Assembly: GCA_028280305.1 (NCBI GenBank)
Contig: JANQMC010000025.1
Coordinates: forward strand, 1-64,000
Length of the DNA stretch: 64,000 nucleotides
From: Pelagibius sp.
Lineage (GTDB): Bacteria > Pseudomonadota > Alphaproteobacteria > Kiloniellales > Kiloniellaceae
Direction: 5' to 3'
Part shown: positions 16,070-24,877 of the stretch, piece by piece
Layout: every line of letters starts with the position of its first letter
How positions within the stretch are numbered: position 1 is the first letter of the stretch
Made by a program: the position numbers and the translations under genes
The notes under the pieces: generated by a model
What the model was told of the DNA's origin: nothing
Databases searched by the model: none
The model's input: the letters and a program-made list of their open reading frames with translations, nothing else

Positions 16070-16756
16070 TCAGTCGTAGGCGGAGAAAATCGCCACGCGG
16101 CCGCGCATCCGCAGGTCCACCTTGGCGAAGTGATCGGCAAGCGCTTGGCGCAGACTGTCTTCGTCGTCCTCCGCATTGCCGAAGATGCCCTTGGAGGCAT
16201 AGATGTCGATGACCTTTCTGCCCAGCGCATTGTGCTTGACGCCGCGGCCCAGGATGGTCGCCCCGAACAGCCTTCCGCCCGGTGCCAGATGGGCTTTGAG
16301 GTAGCCGAAAGCAACCGCTTTGCGCGCCATGGGCCCGGGCAGGCAGTGCAGCAGGTACATCACGGAGATGCTCTCGAAAGCCGGTGCATCGATGGCAATG
16401 GGCTCCAGCACATTGGCCCTGTAAACCTCGGGCGCATAGCGCGCGACTCGCCGCGATGCCGTCTCCAGACAGGTCTGATTGAGGTCCAGAAGGCCAAGGC
16501 GCGGTTCCGCCGTCGGGAAGCGGCAGCGATCGAGAAAGAAGCCTGTGGCCACGCCGGCATCAAGATGGTTGCCGCTGACGTTGGCATCGTAGTGTGCCAG
16601 AAGCTCTGGGGTCGGACAGTTCCAAAGAAAGCGATTAGAAAAGCTGAGTACGAAGAAGTCATAGATTCGCAGACTGGCCGGCGTATAGACCGCCTGTCCG
16701 GGCAGGGCTTCTTCAACGCTGACGCTTGCCGCTTGGTTTTCCACTTGCTCAGTCAT
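16070..16756 (-). CDS. Class I SAM-dependent methyltransferase
   Basis: A 228-residue protein with a weakly conserved SAM-binding motif (HLDAGVATGFFLDRC) and downstream LLDLNQTCLETA and LKAHLAPGGRLFGATIL. The N-terminal YTPASLRIYDFFVLSFSNRFLW is typical of a group of small-molecule methyltransferases that act on unknown acceptors. It is the last gene of a six-gene minus-strand operon, 7 bases after the AcuI-type reductase, so its substrate may derive from the acyl-CoA chemistry encoded upstream. Nothing in the sequence identifies it further. Confidence 0.8.
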   Translation of the reverse strand: MTEQVENQAASVSVEEALPGQAVYTPASLRIYDFFVLSFSNRFLWNCPTPELLAHYDANVSGNHLDAGVATGFFLDRCRFPTAEPRLGLLDLNQTCLETASRRVARYAPEVYRANVLEPIAIDAPAFESISVMYLLHCLPGPMARKAVAFGYLKAHLAPGGRLFGATILGRGVKHNALGRKVIDIYASKGIFGNAEDDEDSLRQALADHFAKVDLRMRGRVAIFSAYD

Positions 16757-16763
16757 CCCGCAC

Positions 16764-17750
16764 CTAGGCCTTCACATCCACAACGACACGCCCGCGCACC
16801 TGCCCCTTCAGGATGTCGCCGCCCAGGGTCAGCAGATCAGCCAGTCCGGCTTCGTTGATCATGCCGTCGAGCTTGTCCATCGGCAGGTCCTTTTCCAGCC
16901 GCGCCCAGGCCGCCTTGCGCCGCGCCAGCGGGCACATGACGGAGTCGATACCCAAGAGATTTACGCCCCGCAGCAGAAAGGGAAGCACCGTCGTTTCCAG
17001 ATTGCTGCCCCCGGCCAGGCCGACAGCCGCCACCGAGCCTCCGTAGGCGATTTGCGGCAGCACGCAGGACAGCGTGGAGCCGCCGACGGAGTCGATGCAG
17101 GCCTGCCAGCGCTCCTTGTCCAGGGGACGGCCGGAAGGCTCGGCAATTTCGCCGCGGTCGATCAGAGTCGTCGCCCCCAGCCCTTTCAGATAGTCGTGGG
17201 TTTCGGCGCGCCCTGTGGAGGCCGCCACCTGATAACCCAATCTGTTCAGAACCGCGACCGCGACCGAACCGACACCGCCGGCGGCCCCGGTCACCAGGAC
17301 CTCGCCCTTTGCCGGGTCGAGGCCGTGATCTTCCAGAGCCATGACCGCCAGCATGGCCGTGAAACCCGCCGTACCGATGGCCATGGCGCGCTTGGCAGTG
17401 AGCCCGGCGGGCAGCGGCACCAGCCAGTCGCCCTTCACCCGCGCCTTTTCGGCGTGGCCGCCCCAGTGCATTTCGCCGACCCGCCAGCCGGTCAGCACCA
17501 CCGCATCGCCGGCCTTGTAATCGGGATGGCTGCTCTCCTCGACGGTACCGGCGAAGTCGATGCCCGGCACATGGGGATAGTTGCGCACCAGACGGCCGAT
17601 GCCGTTCAACACCATCCCGTCCTTGTAGTTCAGGGTCGAATAGTCGACGGCCACCGTGACATCGCCGTCCGGCAGCCGGCTGTCATCCAGTTCCGCCAGT
17701 TCCGCCGAAACCTTGCCGTCGTTTTCCTGTAGAAGAATCGCCTTGAACAC
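16764..17750 (-). CDS. acuI: AcuI/YhdH-type NADPH-dependent acryloyl-CoA reductase-like oxidoreductase
   Basis: Zinc-independent medium-chain reductase of 328 residues, the usual length. Visible features are the N-terminal DYSTLNYKDGMVLNGIGR, the PHVPGIDFAGTV block, and the cofactor loop VLVTGAAGGVGSVAVAVL near 160, followed by AASTGRAE, which suits NADPH. AcuI proteins reduce acryloyl-CoA to propionyl-CoA and protect against acrylate; the close relative YhdH has the same activity in vitro. The GTG start has AGGAG at good spacing. In an operon with thiolase and acyl-CoA synthetase, an enoyl-CoA reductase role is sensible; the exact chain is inference. Confidence 0.85.
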   Translation of the reverse strand: MFKAILLQENDGKVSAELAELDDSRLPDGDVTVAVDYSTLNYKDGMVLNGIGRLVRNYPHVPGIDFAGTVEESSHPDYKAGDAVVLTGWRVGEMHWGGHAEKARVKGDWLVPLPAGLTAKRAMAIGTAGFTAMLAVMALEDHGLDPAKGEVLVTGAAGGVGSVAVAVLNRLGYQVAASTGRAETHDYLKGLGATTLIDRGEIAEPSGRPLDKERWQACIDSVGGSTLSCVLPQIAYGGSVAAVGLAGGSNLETTVLPFLLRGVNLLGIDSVMCPLARRKAAWARLEKDLPMDKLDGMINEAGLADLLTLGGDILKGQVRGRVVVDVKA

Positions 17751-17800
17751 GCCCAGTCACTCCTGTTTTTTGCTCTGCCGTTGCGCGAACGGCTTCAAGG

Positions 17801-18187
17801 TCAAGCCGGCAACCATTCCTGCAGAACCAGTTCCAAAGTAATGCAGATCGGGTTTTCGCCGCGGCGGAAGCGACCGCCGTAGACCTGCGCCTTGCCATCG
17901 GCAATGGTGCCGCGCAGATCGGCGGCGATCCCGCCATCGGTTCCAGAGCGCAGCTCGCCGCTCAAGGTCAGGATCTCGATCCCCGGTCCCGGCACCGCCA
18001 CGGTCCGCTCGCCGGTCTCCAGCACCGCGTCAACGAGACTGCCGACCGCCGAGCGTACGATGGCATGACGCAGCCCGTGCTCCCGGCAGGCGGTCTCTAT
18101 CGCCGTCACCAGGTCCTCGTTGGGCCGAAGACGCACCACGGCAATGCGTCCGAGCCGGCCTTCCTCGAAAACAGCGCCCTCGTTCAT
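17801..18187 (-). CDS. PPC-domain (DUF296) protein, second of an overlapping pair
   Basis: A 128-residue protein with the PPC (plants and prokaryotes conserved) fold: VVRLRPNEDLVTAIETACREHGLRHAIVRSAVGSL opens it and EILTLSGEL plus YGGRFRRGENPICITLELVL form the later strands. PPC proteins are trimers; the bacterial single-domain forms have no agreed function. Its start overlaps the stop of the other PPC gene by ATGA (18184-18187). The two proteins probably form one heteromeric complex tied to the acyl-CoA operon. Confidence 0.8.
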   Translation of the reverse strand: MNEGAVFEEGRLGRIAVVRLRPNEDLVTAIETACREHGLRHAIVRSAVGSLVDAVLETGERTVAVPGPGIEILTLSGELRSGTDGGIAADLRGTIADGKAQVYGGRFRRGENPICITLELVLQEWLPA

Positions 18188-18702
18188 GCCGGGATCTTTC
18201 GCGGCTGAAACAGGGGATAGTTGGTTTCGCTGTCGAAGGCAGCAGCAAAGGCCGCCTCGCGCAGCGGCGTCGCCAGCGCCACGGCGCCACCGGGCCCGAG
18301 CAGGCAGTCACCGGGCGGCAGATGTCCGCCGTGCAGCCGGCCCTCCGCATCGACCACCACCGCATGGCAGTGCAGCAGGGTGTCGCCGTCGGGCCCGGGC
18401 CCCAGAATGCCGTTGGCGCCGAGCAAGACGACCGGGCCTTCCAGCCAGGTCGGCGCTCCATAGGTCGCCACGCGTTCGCCTGTCTCATCCTCCGCCCCAG
18501 TCAGATAAGCCATACGGGCGATGTCTGCGGAAAGCACCTGAACCGCCGCGTGAGTCACTTCCCGCGCCGCCAGGGCTGTCACGAGCCCACGCAGCAGATC
18601 CTGCCCGGCGCTCAGTTCCACGCGCAGATCACCGGCAGGCGCCGCCCACTCCAGCATGCGGCGCGGTTGCAGCGCGGCGCCGGGCTGAACCAGGGTTCTC
18701 AT
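18184..18702 (-). CDS. PPC-domain (DUF296) protein, first of an overlapping pair
   Basis: A 172-residue relative of the next gene's product. GQDLLRGLVTALAAREVTHAAVQVLSADI corresponds to the opening helix-strand unit, and VVLLGANGILGPG and LHCHAVVVDAEGRLHGGHLPPGDCLLG to the core strands. Paired His residues (LLHCHAVV, LHGGH) lie where metal-binding His occur in some PPC/DUF296 proteins, while the partner lacks them. The start overlaps the acyl-CoA synthetase stop (ATGA, 18699-18702). Translational coupling on both sides implies fixed stoichiometry with the synthetase. Function unknown. Confidence 0.75.
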   Translation of the reverse strand: MRTLVQPGAALQPRRMLEWAAPAGDLRVELSAGQDLLRGLVTALAAREVTHAAVQVLSADIARMAYLTGAEDETGERVATYGAPTWLEGPVVLLGANGILGPGPDGDTLLHCHAVVVDAEGRLHGGHLPPGDCLLGPGGAVALATPLREAAFAAAFDSETNYPLFQPRKIPA

Positions 18703-20279
18703 TGGGCTGCCACCTCGGTCAGGTCGCCGCGCGCGAACAGCTCGTTGCGGATCAGGTGTTTTGGCACCTTGCCGTAGCCGGACTTGGGCAGTTCATCCCA
18801 GAAGAAGACGCGCTTGGGCTGCTTGTAGCGGGCCAGCTTGTCTTTCAGGAAGGCCAGCAACTCGGCTTCGTCGGCCGCCTGCCCGGGCTCGTTCACCACC
18901 ACGGCGACACCGCTTTCGCCCCAATCCGGGTCGGGTATGCCGAGCACCGCCACCTCGGCCACCGCCGGATGGGTCAGCAGCAGTTCCTCTGCCTCGCGCG
19001 GATAGACGTTGGAGCCGCCGGAGATGTACATGTCCGAGGCGCGGCCGGTGATGTAAAGAAAGCCCCGGGTATCCAGACGGCCAAGATCGCCGGTGTGGAA
19101 CCAGCCGTCTTTCAGCGCCTTGGCATTGGCCTCGGGATTGTTGTGATAACCGGCGAAGACCGCTGGACCGCGCACGCAGATCTCGCCCTGTTCGTCCGGG
19201 CCGAGCCGCCTTCCCTCCAGGTCTTTGATGGCGACCTCCATACCGGTGCGGGCGAAGCCGCAGGAACCGACGGGCATCTCCTTATCGTCCAGACTGTGAT
19301 CTTCGCGCGGCAGCACCGTGATGTTGCCGGTCACTTCGCCCAGGCCGTAATACTGCACGATGACTTTACCGAGTTTCTCCAGCGCCTCTTTCTGGTCGGC
19401 CCGGTACATCGGCGCCCCGGCATAGATGACATAGCGCAGCGAGGCATGGTCGAAACGGTCCACCGCCGGATGCCGCACCATGCGGGTCAGGATGGTCGGC
19501 ACGGTGAACATGTTGGTGATGCGGTGTTCCTCGACCAGCCGCCAGACTTCTTCCTCGTCGAAACGGTCGCCCGCCAGCAGCACGGACTTGGCGCCCTTGG
19601 CAACTTGTGACAAGGCGTGTGCCCCCGCACCGTGGCTGAGCGGTGCGACCACCAGAGACGCGTCCTCCGGCCCGGTGCCCGGCATCAGATCGGCCAGGTG
19701 ATTGTTCACCACGAAAGCCAATTGACCATGGGTCAACACCGCCGCCTTGGGCCGGCCGGTGGTGCCGGAGGTGTAGAAGAACCAGCAGGGATCGTCATGA
19801 TCGACCTCGGCTTCGATCTCTATGGCGCCCAAGTCTTCCGAGATCAGCGCATCGAAGGAAGACTCCCCATCGCGCGGCGTGCCGATGGCAAGGGTCACCT
19901 GGAGGTTTTCGGAGGCTGCTTGAACCGCATCGGCATGGCCCGGAAAGGCATCGTCGTAGATCAGGGCCTTGGCGCCCGATGATGTGGCGAGGTAAGCCAC
20001 TTCCGGCGGGGTCAGGCGATAGTTGGTCGGCACCCAGACGGCGCCCAGCTTAAAGGCTGCCCAGAGCGATTCAAAAAGCTGATTGCTGTTTCGGGCCTGC
20101 ACCAGGATCGGGTCGCCCTTGCCGAGGCCGCGCTTGCACAGGGCCGCCACCAGGGCATTCACGCGGGCATCGGTTTCCGCCCAGGTCCAGCTTTGCGCGC
20201 CCCAGACCAGGGCGGTCCCGCCGGGCAGACGTCGTGCCGTATCGGACAGCAGGCGCCCGAGATTCATCACGTTGCCCAT
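18699..20279 (-). CDS. Acyl-CoA synthetase (AMP-forming)
   Basis: An ANL-superfamily ligase of 526 residues. The core motifs are complete: P-loop FYTSGTTGRPKAAVLTHG, YGLGEVTGNIT, the hinge GWFHTGDLGRLDTRGFLYITGR, and the C-terminal catalytic Lys in LPKSGYGKVPKHLIR. It activates a carboxylic acid via an acyl-adenylate and transfers it to CoA. The acyl chain cannot be read off; the closest general class is medium/long-chain or aromatic acid ligases. It sits 26 bases after the thiolase gene and overlaps the first PPC gene, so one transcript is nearly certain. Confidence 0.92.
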   Translation of the reverse strand: MGNVMNLGRLLSDTARRLPGGTALVWGAQSWTWAETDARVNALVAALCKRGLGKGDPILVQARNSNQLFESLWAAFKLGAVWVPTNYRLTPPEVAYLATSSGAKALIYDDAFPGHADAVQAASENLQVTLAIGTPRDGESSFDALISEDLGAIEIEAEVDHDDPCWFFYTSGTTGRPKAAVLTHGQLAFVVNNHLADLMPGTGPEDASLVVAPLSHGAGAHALSQVAKGAKSVLLAGDRFDEEEVWRLVEEHRITNMFTVPTILTRMVRHPAVDRFDHASLRYVIYAGAPMYRADQKEALEKLGKVIVQYYGLGEVTGNITVLPREDHSLDDKEMPVGSCGFARTGMEVAIKDLEGRRLGPDEQGEICVRGPAVFAGYHNNPEANAKALKDGWFHTGDLGRLDTRGFLYITGRASDMYISGGSNVYPREAEELLLTHPAVAEVAVLGIPDPDWGESGVAVVVNEPGQAADEAELLAFLKDKLARYKQPKRVFFWDELPKSGYGKVPKHLIRNELFARGDLTEVAAQ

Positions 20280-20305
20280 AGACTGCTCTCCCCGGAAACC
20301 CGGCC

Positions 20306-21472
20306 TCAGCGCAGCGGTTCGAGGATCGAAACGTAGTTGGCGACAGCAGCGCCGCCCATATTGAAGATGCCGCCCAGCTTGGCGTCCTTCACCTGCATAT
20401 CCGCCGCCGTGCCGGTCAGCTGCATCGCCGTCATCACATGCATGGAAACCCCGGTCGCCCCGATGGGATGGCCCTTGGATTTCAGGCCGCCCGAAGGATT
20501 GATCGGCAGCTTACCGTCTTTCTCGGTCCAGCCCTCGGCGATTGCCCGCGCACCCTGGCCGCGCTTGGTGAGACCCATGGCCTCGTACTCCAGCAGCTCG
20601 GCGATGGTGAAGCAGTCGTGGGTCTCCACGAAACTCAGGTCGTCCAGCTTCACCGCCCCCGCCTCGAGCGCCTGGTTCCAGGCCTGCTCGCAGCCTTCGA
20701 AAAGCGTGATGTCGCGCTTGCTCATCGGCAGGTAGTCGTTCACCTGCTGAGCGGCGCGGAAGACGACGGCCTTGTTCATGGAAAGCGCCGTCTCGACATC
20801 GGTCAGGACCAGCGCCGCCGCACCGTCGGACACCAACGAACAGTCGGTGCGCTTCAGCGGGCCGGCCACCAGCGGATTTTTCTCGGAGACTTCGCGGCAG
20901 AAGTCGTAGCCCAGGTCCTTGCGCAACTGCGCCAGGGGATTGGCGACTCCGTTGCGATGGTTCTTCGCGGCGATCCGCGCCAGCGCATCGGACTGGTCGC
21001 CATGCTTCTGAAAGTATTGCTGGGCGATCAGGCCGAAGACCCCGGCGAATCCGCCTTCGATACCGCCGTCTTCCTTCAGGTAGGACGCTTTCAACAGCAC
21101 TTCGCCGATTTCCTTGCCGGGTATGCCGGTCATCTTCTCGACGCCGACGACGAGCACGAAGCGCGCCGACTTGGCGGCAATCGACTTCAGCCCCTGGTGG
21201 ATGGCGGCGGAACCGGTCGCGCAGGCGTTCTCGACGCGGGTTGCCGGCTTGAAGCGAAAGCGTTCATCGAACTGAAGCACCAGGGATGACGGAAAGGCCT
21301 GTTGCGAAAAGCCCTCGTTGAAGTGACCGACCACGATCTCATCGACCTCATCCGGGCTCAGACCGGCATCATCCAACGCCTGGGTTGCGACCCGGCCGAT
21401 CAGGGATTCGACATCCTCACCCTCATGCTTGCCAAAGGGGGTGTGGCTCCAGCCGACGATACAGGCGGTCAT
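20306..21472 (-). CDS. Thiolase (SCP-x-type acetyl-CoA acetyltransferase)
   Basis: A 388-residue thiolase. The nucleophilic Cys is in VENACATGSAA (C84), the second-half motifs are ETHDCFTIAE and NPSGGLKSKGHPIGATG, and the final NMGGAAVANYVSILEP replaces the canonical CxG loop. These variations mark the SCP2-type thiolase group, which often handles branched or steroid-like acyl-CoAs. The true start is ATG 21472, with GGGAGAT upstream; the 79 codons before it look noncoding. As the first gene of the operon it probably sits behind the promoter. It would cleave or form a beta-ketoacyl-CoA. Confidence 0.88.
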   Translation of the reverse strand: MTACIVGWSHTPFGKHEGEDVESLIGRVATQALDDAGLSPDEVDEIVVGHFNEGFSQQAFPSSLVLQFDERFRFKPATRVENACATGSAAIHQGLKSIAAKSARFVLVVGVEKMTGIPGKEIGEVLLKASYLKEDGGIEGGFAGVFGLIAQQYFQKHGDQSDALARIAAKNHRNGVANPLAQLRKDLGYDFCREVSEKNPLVAGPLKRTDCSLVSDGAAALVLTDVETALSMNKAVVFRAAQQVNDYLPMSKRDITLFEGCEQAWNQALEAGAVKLDDLSFVETHDCFTIAELLEYEAMGLTKRGQGARAIAEGWTEKDGKLPINPSGGLKSKGHPIGATGVSMHVMTAMQLTGTAADMQVKDAKLGGIFNMGGAAVANYVSILEPLR

Positions 21473-21663
21473 CTCAATATCTCCCGTGAGTTTTCGCGGC
21501 GCACAATAGCAAACCCGCCCCCTGGCGTACAGGCGGGGCGTACAGGCGCGAGGGCGCCCGGCTGGCCGCCTCTTCCGTGGCTTTCTTGGGCCAGCGCAGC
21601 GAAGGGCTGGCCAAGCGGCCCGGCGGCAGTTAGGACTTCTGTCGGGGAGACGTTGATGATGAG

Positions 21664-22764
21664 ATGGGGTCGTCTGCCATGAATCCGATCCGAGAATACG
21701 ACGCACCACGGCGGCGCTTCTACGGCCTTGTCCTCGCCGGCCTGATCGCCCTGGCGCTGGCGCCGGCGACCTCCCTGCCCGCCTTTGCCCAGGAGTCCGA
21801 CCCGGAGGAAAACGAACCCGACAAACCGGACGAATCCTGGATCATTTCCCTGCAGTTCAGCAACGACATGTTCGGCGGATCGGACCGTCACTTTACCCAC
21901 GGAACACGGTTTTCCGCCCTCTCGCCGGAAGGGCATGTACCCGACTTTATCGAATCGGCCGCAAAGGCCCTGCCGCTTTTCCCGGAAGACGGCAATCTTC
22001 GGGTCAGCTACAGCCTCGGCCAGGACATCTTTACGCCGGAGCGCATCGAGGAACGCGATCTGATTGAGGACGACAGGCCCTATGCCGGATGGCTCTATGG
22101 CGGGATCGGCCTGGTTTCCGAGAACGGCAGCCGCCTCGATCAGTTGGAGCTGAACGTCGGCATCGTCGGTCCGGCCTCCCTGGCAGAGCAGGTCCAGACC
22201 GAATGGCACCGGCTGCTCGACATCACCACGCCCGAGGGTTGGGACAACCAGCTCGAAAACGAGCCCGGCATTGTCCTCTACTATGAGCGCAAGTGGCGCA
22301 ATCTCTGGAAAACCGAAGTCACCGACCTGGAAATACTCGACGAATTGGCCTTCGACGTTACGCCCCACCTGGGCGGCGCGCTGGGTAACGTCTACACCTA
22401 TGGTGCGGGCGGCCTGACCCTGCGTATCGGCGAGGATCTTCCCAGCGACTACGGCCCGCCGAAGCTGCGCCCGAACCTGCCGGGCTCGGACTACTTCCGG
22501 CCGGACGATGCGATCGGCTGGTATCTCTTCGCGGGAGTCGAGGGCCGGCTGGTGCTGCAGAACATCTTCCTCGACGGCAACACCTTCGAAGACAGCCATA
22601 GCGTCGACAAGCGCCCCCTCGTCGGGGATCTGCAAGCCGGGCTCGCCATCACCCTGGGCAAGCGCGTGCGCCTCGCCTATACCCACCTCTGGCGTACCGA
22701 GGAGTTCCGTGAGCAGGACGCACCCGACCAGTTCGGCACCCTCAGCATGTCGGTGCGGTTTTAA
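21664..22764 (+). CDS. LpxR-like outer membrane protein (DUF2219)
   Basis: A 366-residue exported protein with a signal peptide ending ATSLPAFAQ and a beta-barrel that terminates in Phe (SMSVRF), as outer membrane proteins do. The N-terminal ISLQFSNDMFGGSDRHFTHGTRFS, then QDIFTPERIEERDLIEDDRPYAGWLYGG, matches the lipid A 3'-O-deacylase LpxR family; the ND, TH and DRPYAG blocks contain the conserved active-site and calcium-binding region. Removal of a lipid A acyl chain is likely but not proven. Starts at 21664 or 21679 are both possible; GGGGAG lies 14 bases before the first. It is transcribed away from the thiolase operon. Confidence 0.85.
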   Translation: MGSSAMNPIREYDAPRRRFYGLVLAGLIALALAPATSLPAFAQESDPEENEPDKPDESWIISLQFSNDMFGGSDRHFTHGTRFSALSPEGHVPDFIESAAKALPLFPEDGNLRVSYSLGQDIFTPERIEERDLIEDDRPYAGWLYGGIGLVSENGSRLDQLELNVGIVGPASLAEQVQTEWHRLLDITTPEGWDNQLENEPGIVLYYERKWRNLWKTEVTDLEILDELAFDVTPHLGGALGNVYTYGAGGLTLRIGEDLPSDYGPPKLRPNLPGSDYFRPDDAIGWYLFAGVEGRLVLQNIFLDGNTFEDSHSVDKRPLVGDLQAGLAITLGKRVRLAYTHLWRTEEFREQDAPDQFGTLSMSVRF

Positions 22765-22832
22765 GGCTTACAGCAACCACTGAAAGCCGGCGGATTGGGT
22801 GGAGTCTTGGGATTGGGACGAGAGCCCGCGGC

Positions 22833-24323
22833 TCAGATGGCGCTACCCTTGCGTATGGCACCGAGGTGGCGCAGCAGCGGGGCGGCCAGGACAAGGGCTG
22901 CGACCGCGACGAAGACCAGAGAGATCGGACGCTCGAGGAAGCTGGCCCAGCGCCCTTCCTCGGCGATCAGCGCGGCGCGCAGGTTGAACTCGGCGATGGG
23001 CGCCAAGATGAAACCGATGACGAAGGGGCCGAGTGGAAAGCGCAGGCCCTTGAACAGGAGGCCGACAAGCCCGAAGGCGAACATCACCCAGACATCGAAC
23101 AGGCGGTTGTTCACCGCATAGGTACCGACCACACAGCAGACCAGCAGCGCCGGCACCAAGTAGGCCTTGGGCACCTCCATCAGCCGCGCCAGCCAGCGGA
23201 TCGAAACCAGCATGACAGCCAGCATCACCAGATTGGCCACCAGCAGAGACGACATGAAGCCGTAGACGATTTCCGGGTTGGTGTTGAACAGCAGCGGTCC
23301 GGGGCGCAGGTTATGCAGGGTTAGCGCGGCGATCAGGATGACATCGATGATGGAGCCGGGAATCCCCATGGTGATCATCGGGATAATGGCACCACCGACG
23401 GTGGCGTTGTTGGCAGTCTCAGAGGCGATCACCCCCTCTTCCGACCCTTTGCCGAATTTGGCGCGCGCCTTGGAGAGGCTGCGGGCCGTCGAATAGGCGA
23501 CGATGGAGCCGACCGATCCGCCGACACCGGGCAGGATTCCGATCACCGTGCCGATCACCGCGGAGCGCAGCAGGTTTACCCAATGGCGGACGAACTCGCC
23601 GAGCCCAACCTGCAGGCGTGAGGACTGGACGGCGATGCGCTCGAATACGCGCGCCGGCGCAGCGTCCTGCAGCAACTGGGACACGGCGAAGACCCCGACC
23701 AGAACCGCCAGCAGATCGAAGCCGCCGAGCATGGCCTGAAAGCCGAAGTCGAGGCGTGGCTGAGCAGTGACCGGGTCGAGGCCCGGCAAGGCCGCCAGAA
23801 TGCCCAGCGCGCCCGAAAGCAGCGCGCGACATTGAGACCCTTCATTCAGGCTGGAGATCAGCACCAGGGCCACCAGCACCAGGGCAAAGTACTCGTGTGG
23901 GCCGAAGGAGAGGGCAAAGGCAGCCAGCGGCGGCGAAAGAGTCACCAGCGCCAGCCAGGATACCATCCCGCCGACAAAGGAAGAGAGTATGCCGAGCTGC
24001 AGGGCGCGACCCGCCTTGCCCGACCGCGCCATGGGCATGGCATCCTGGGTGGTCATGAGGTTGGAGGGCGAGCCTGGAATGTTCAGCAGCGTGGCGGAGA
24101 TGAGGCCGCCGGAAATCGATCCGACGTACTCACCGACCAGAAAGCAGATGGCATTCAGGGGCGGCCAGCCGAAGGTCAACGGCAGGCTGAGCGCCACCAG
24201 CATCGCGCCGTTGAGGCCCGGGATCGCTCCGACGACGATACCCAGCACCGTGCCCAGGACGATAAGCGCCAGAGGCGTCAGGGAGAGAACGTCGCCAAAG
24301 GAGGAGAGCAGTTCCCCGCTCAT
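22833..24323 (-). CDS. Tripartite tricarboxylate transporter, large permease (TctA family)
   Basis: A 496-residue integral membrane protein with about twelve hydrophobic segments. Diagnostic blocks are VGAIPGLNGAMLVALSLPLTFGW near the N-terminus and GILPGVGGSVGSIVAYSTARSLSK near 260, the paired re-entrant-like P-G motifs of TctA proteins. It is the channel subunit of a sodium- or proton-coupled carboxylate importer that works with the small permease TctB and the periplasmic binding protein TctC. Its start overlaps the TctB stop by ATGA. The substrate is probably a sugar acid or similar carboxylate, given the enolase-superfamily neighbour. Confidence 0.93.
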   Translation of the reverse strand: MSGELLSSFGDVLSLTPLALIVLGTVLGIVVGAIPGLNGAMLVALSLPLTFGWPPLNAICFLVGEYVGSISGGLISATLLNIPGSPSNLMTTQDAMPMARSGKAGRALQLGILSSFVGGMVSWLALVTLSPPLAAFALSFGPHEYFALVLVALVLISSLNEGSQCRALLSGALGILAALPGLDPVTAQPRLDFGFQAMLGGFDLLAVLVGVFAVSQLLQDAAPARVFERIAVQSSRLQVGLGEFVRHWVNLLRSAVIGTVIGILPGVGGSVGSIVAYSTARSLSKARAKFGKGSEEGVIASETANNATVGGAIIPMITMGIPGSIIDVILIAALTLHNLRPGPLLFNTNPEIVYGFMSSLLVANLVMLAVMLVSIRWLARLMEVPKAYLVPALLVCCVVGTYAVNNRLFDVWVMFAFGLVGLLFKGLRFPLGPFVIGFILAPIAEFNLRAALIAEEGRWASFLERPISLVFVAVAALVLAAPLLRHLGAIRKGSAI

Positions 24324-24847
24324 GGCAGAAGCACCGTAAAGACCTGGGTGAAAAGAAGATACACCGCCAGGGTCACCAGCAGGCTGCAGGCCGCCGACAG
24401 CAGCAACGAGCGGCGACTGACCCCGGCCAGCAGCAATCCCGCCGCAAAGAGGAACAGCGCCGCGGCGGGATAACTACCGAGCAAGCCCAGATCGATCGCC
24501 AGAATGAAGGCGGCGAGCAAAACGGCAAGAGCCAGGGGACGTCGGGCGATCGCCCAGCAACGCGCGACCAAGCCACCATCCAACACCGTGGACGGCTCAG
24601 TCCCGGTTCGTGTCTCTGCATCCTTGTTACGCGTCTCCGCGAGTAAGGTCAGCGCCAGCACGACAAGGACCACCGCCAAAAGCTTCGGCAGGTAATCTGC
24701 GCCGAAACCGGTGTCGAGAAAGGACGGGGGGATAGCCGCCGCCGAGTTCCAGACAACGGCGGCCAGAACAACCAGACCGAGGGCGACGCCCCGGTCGACC
24801 CAGCGGCCCAGACGGCGCTCAGCTTCGGCCAAAACCTCTTTCTCCAA
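24320..24847 (-). CDS. Tripartite tricarboxylate transporter, small permease (TctB family)
   Basis: A 175-residue membrane protein with four predicted helices, the TctB layout: VALGLVVLAAVVWNSAA, LPKLLAVVLVVLALTLLAE, then two in the C-terminal half (LALAVLLAAFILAIDLGLLG and SLLLSAACSLLVTLAVYLLFTQVF). It stabilises the TctA channel. The start is uncertain: a TTG at 24847 preceded by GAAGG is taken. The gap to the binding-protein gene upstream is 30 bases, so the transporter genes form one operon with order tctC-tctB-tctA. Confidence 0.88.
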   Translation of the reverse strand: MEKEVLAEAERRLGRWVDRGVALGLVVLAAVVWNSAAAIPPSFLDTGFGADYLPKLLAVVLVVLALTLLAETRNKDAETRTGTEPSTVLDGGLVARCWAIARRPLALAVLLAAFILAIDLGLLGSYPAAALFLFAAGLLLAGVSRRSLLLSAACSLLVTLAVYLLFTQVFTVLLP

Positions 24848-24877
24848 ACCTTCGTGCCCCGAAAGACGACACCCGGG

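Noticed and set aside
18120-19610. 496-codon plus-strand frame across the PPC and acyl-CoA synthetase genes
   Set aside because: Antisense shadow, rich in Arg, Pro and His, without any recognisable motif.
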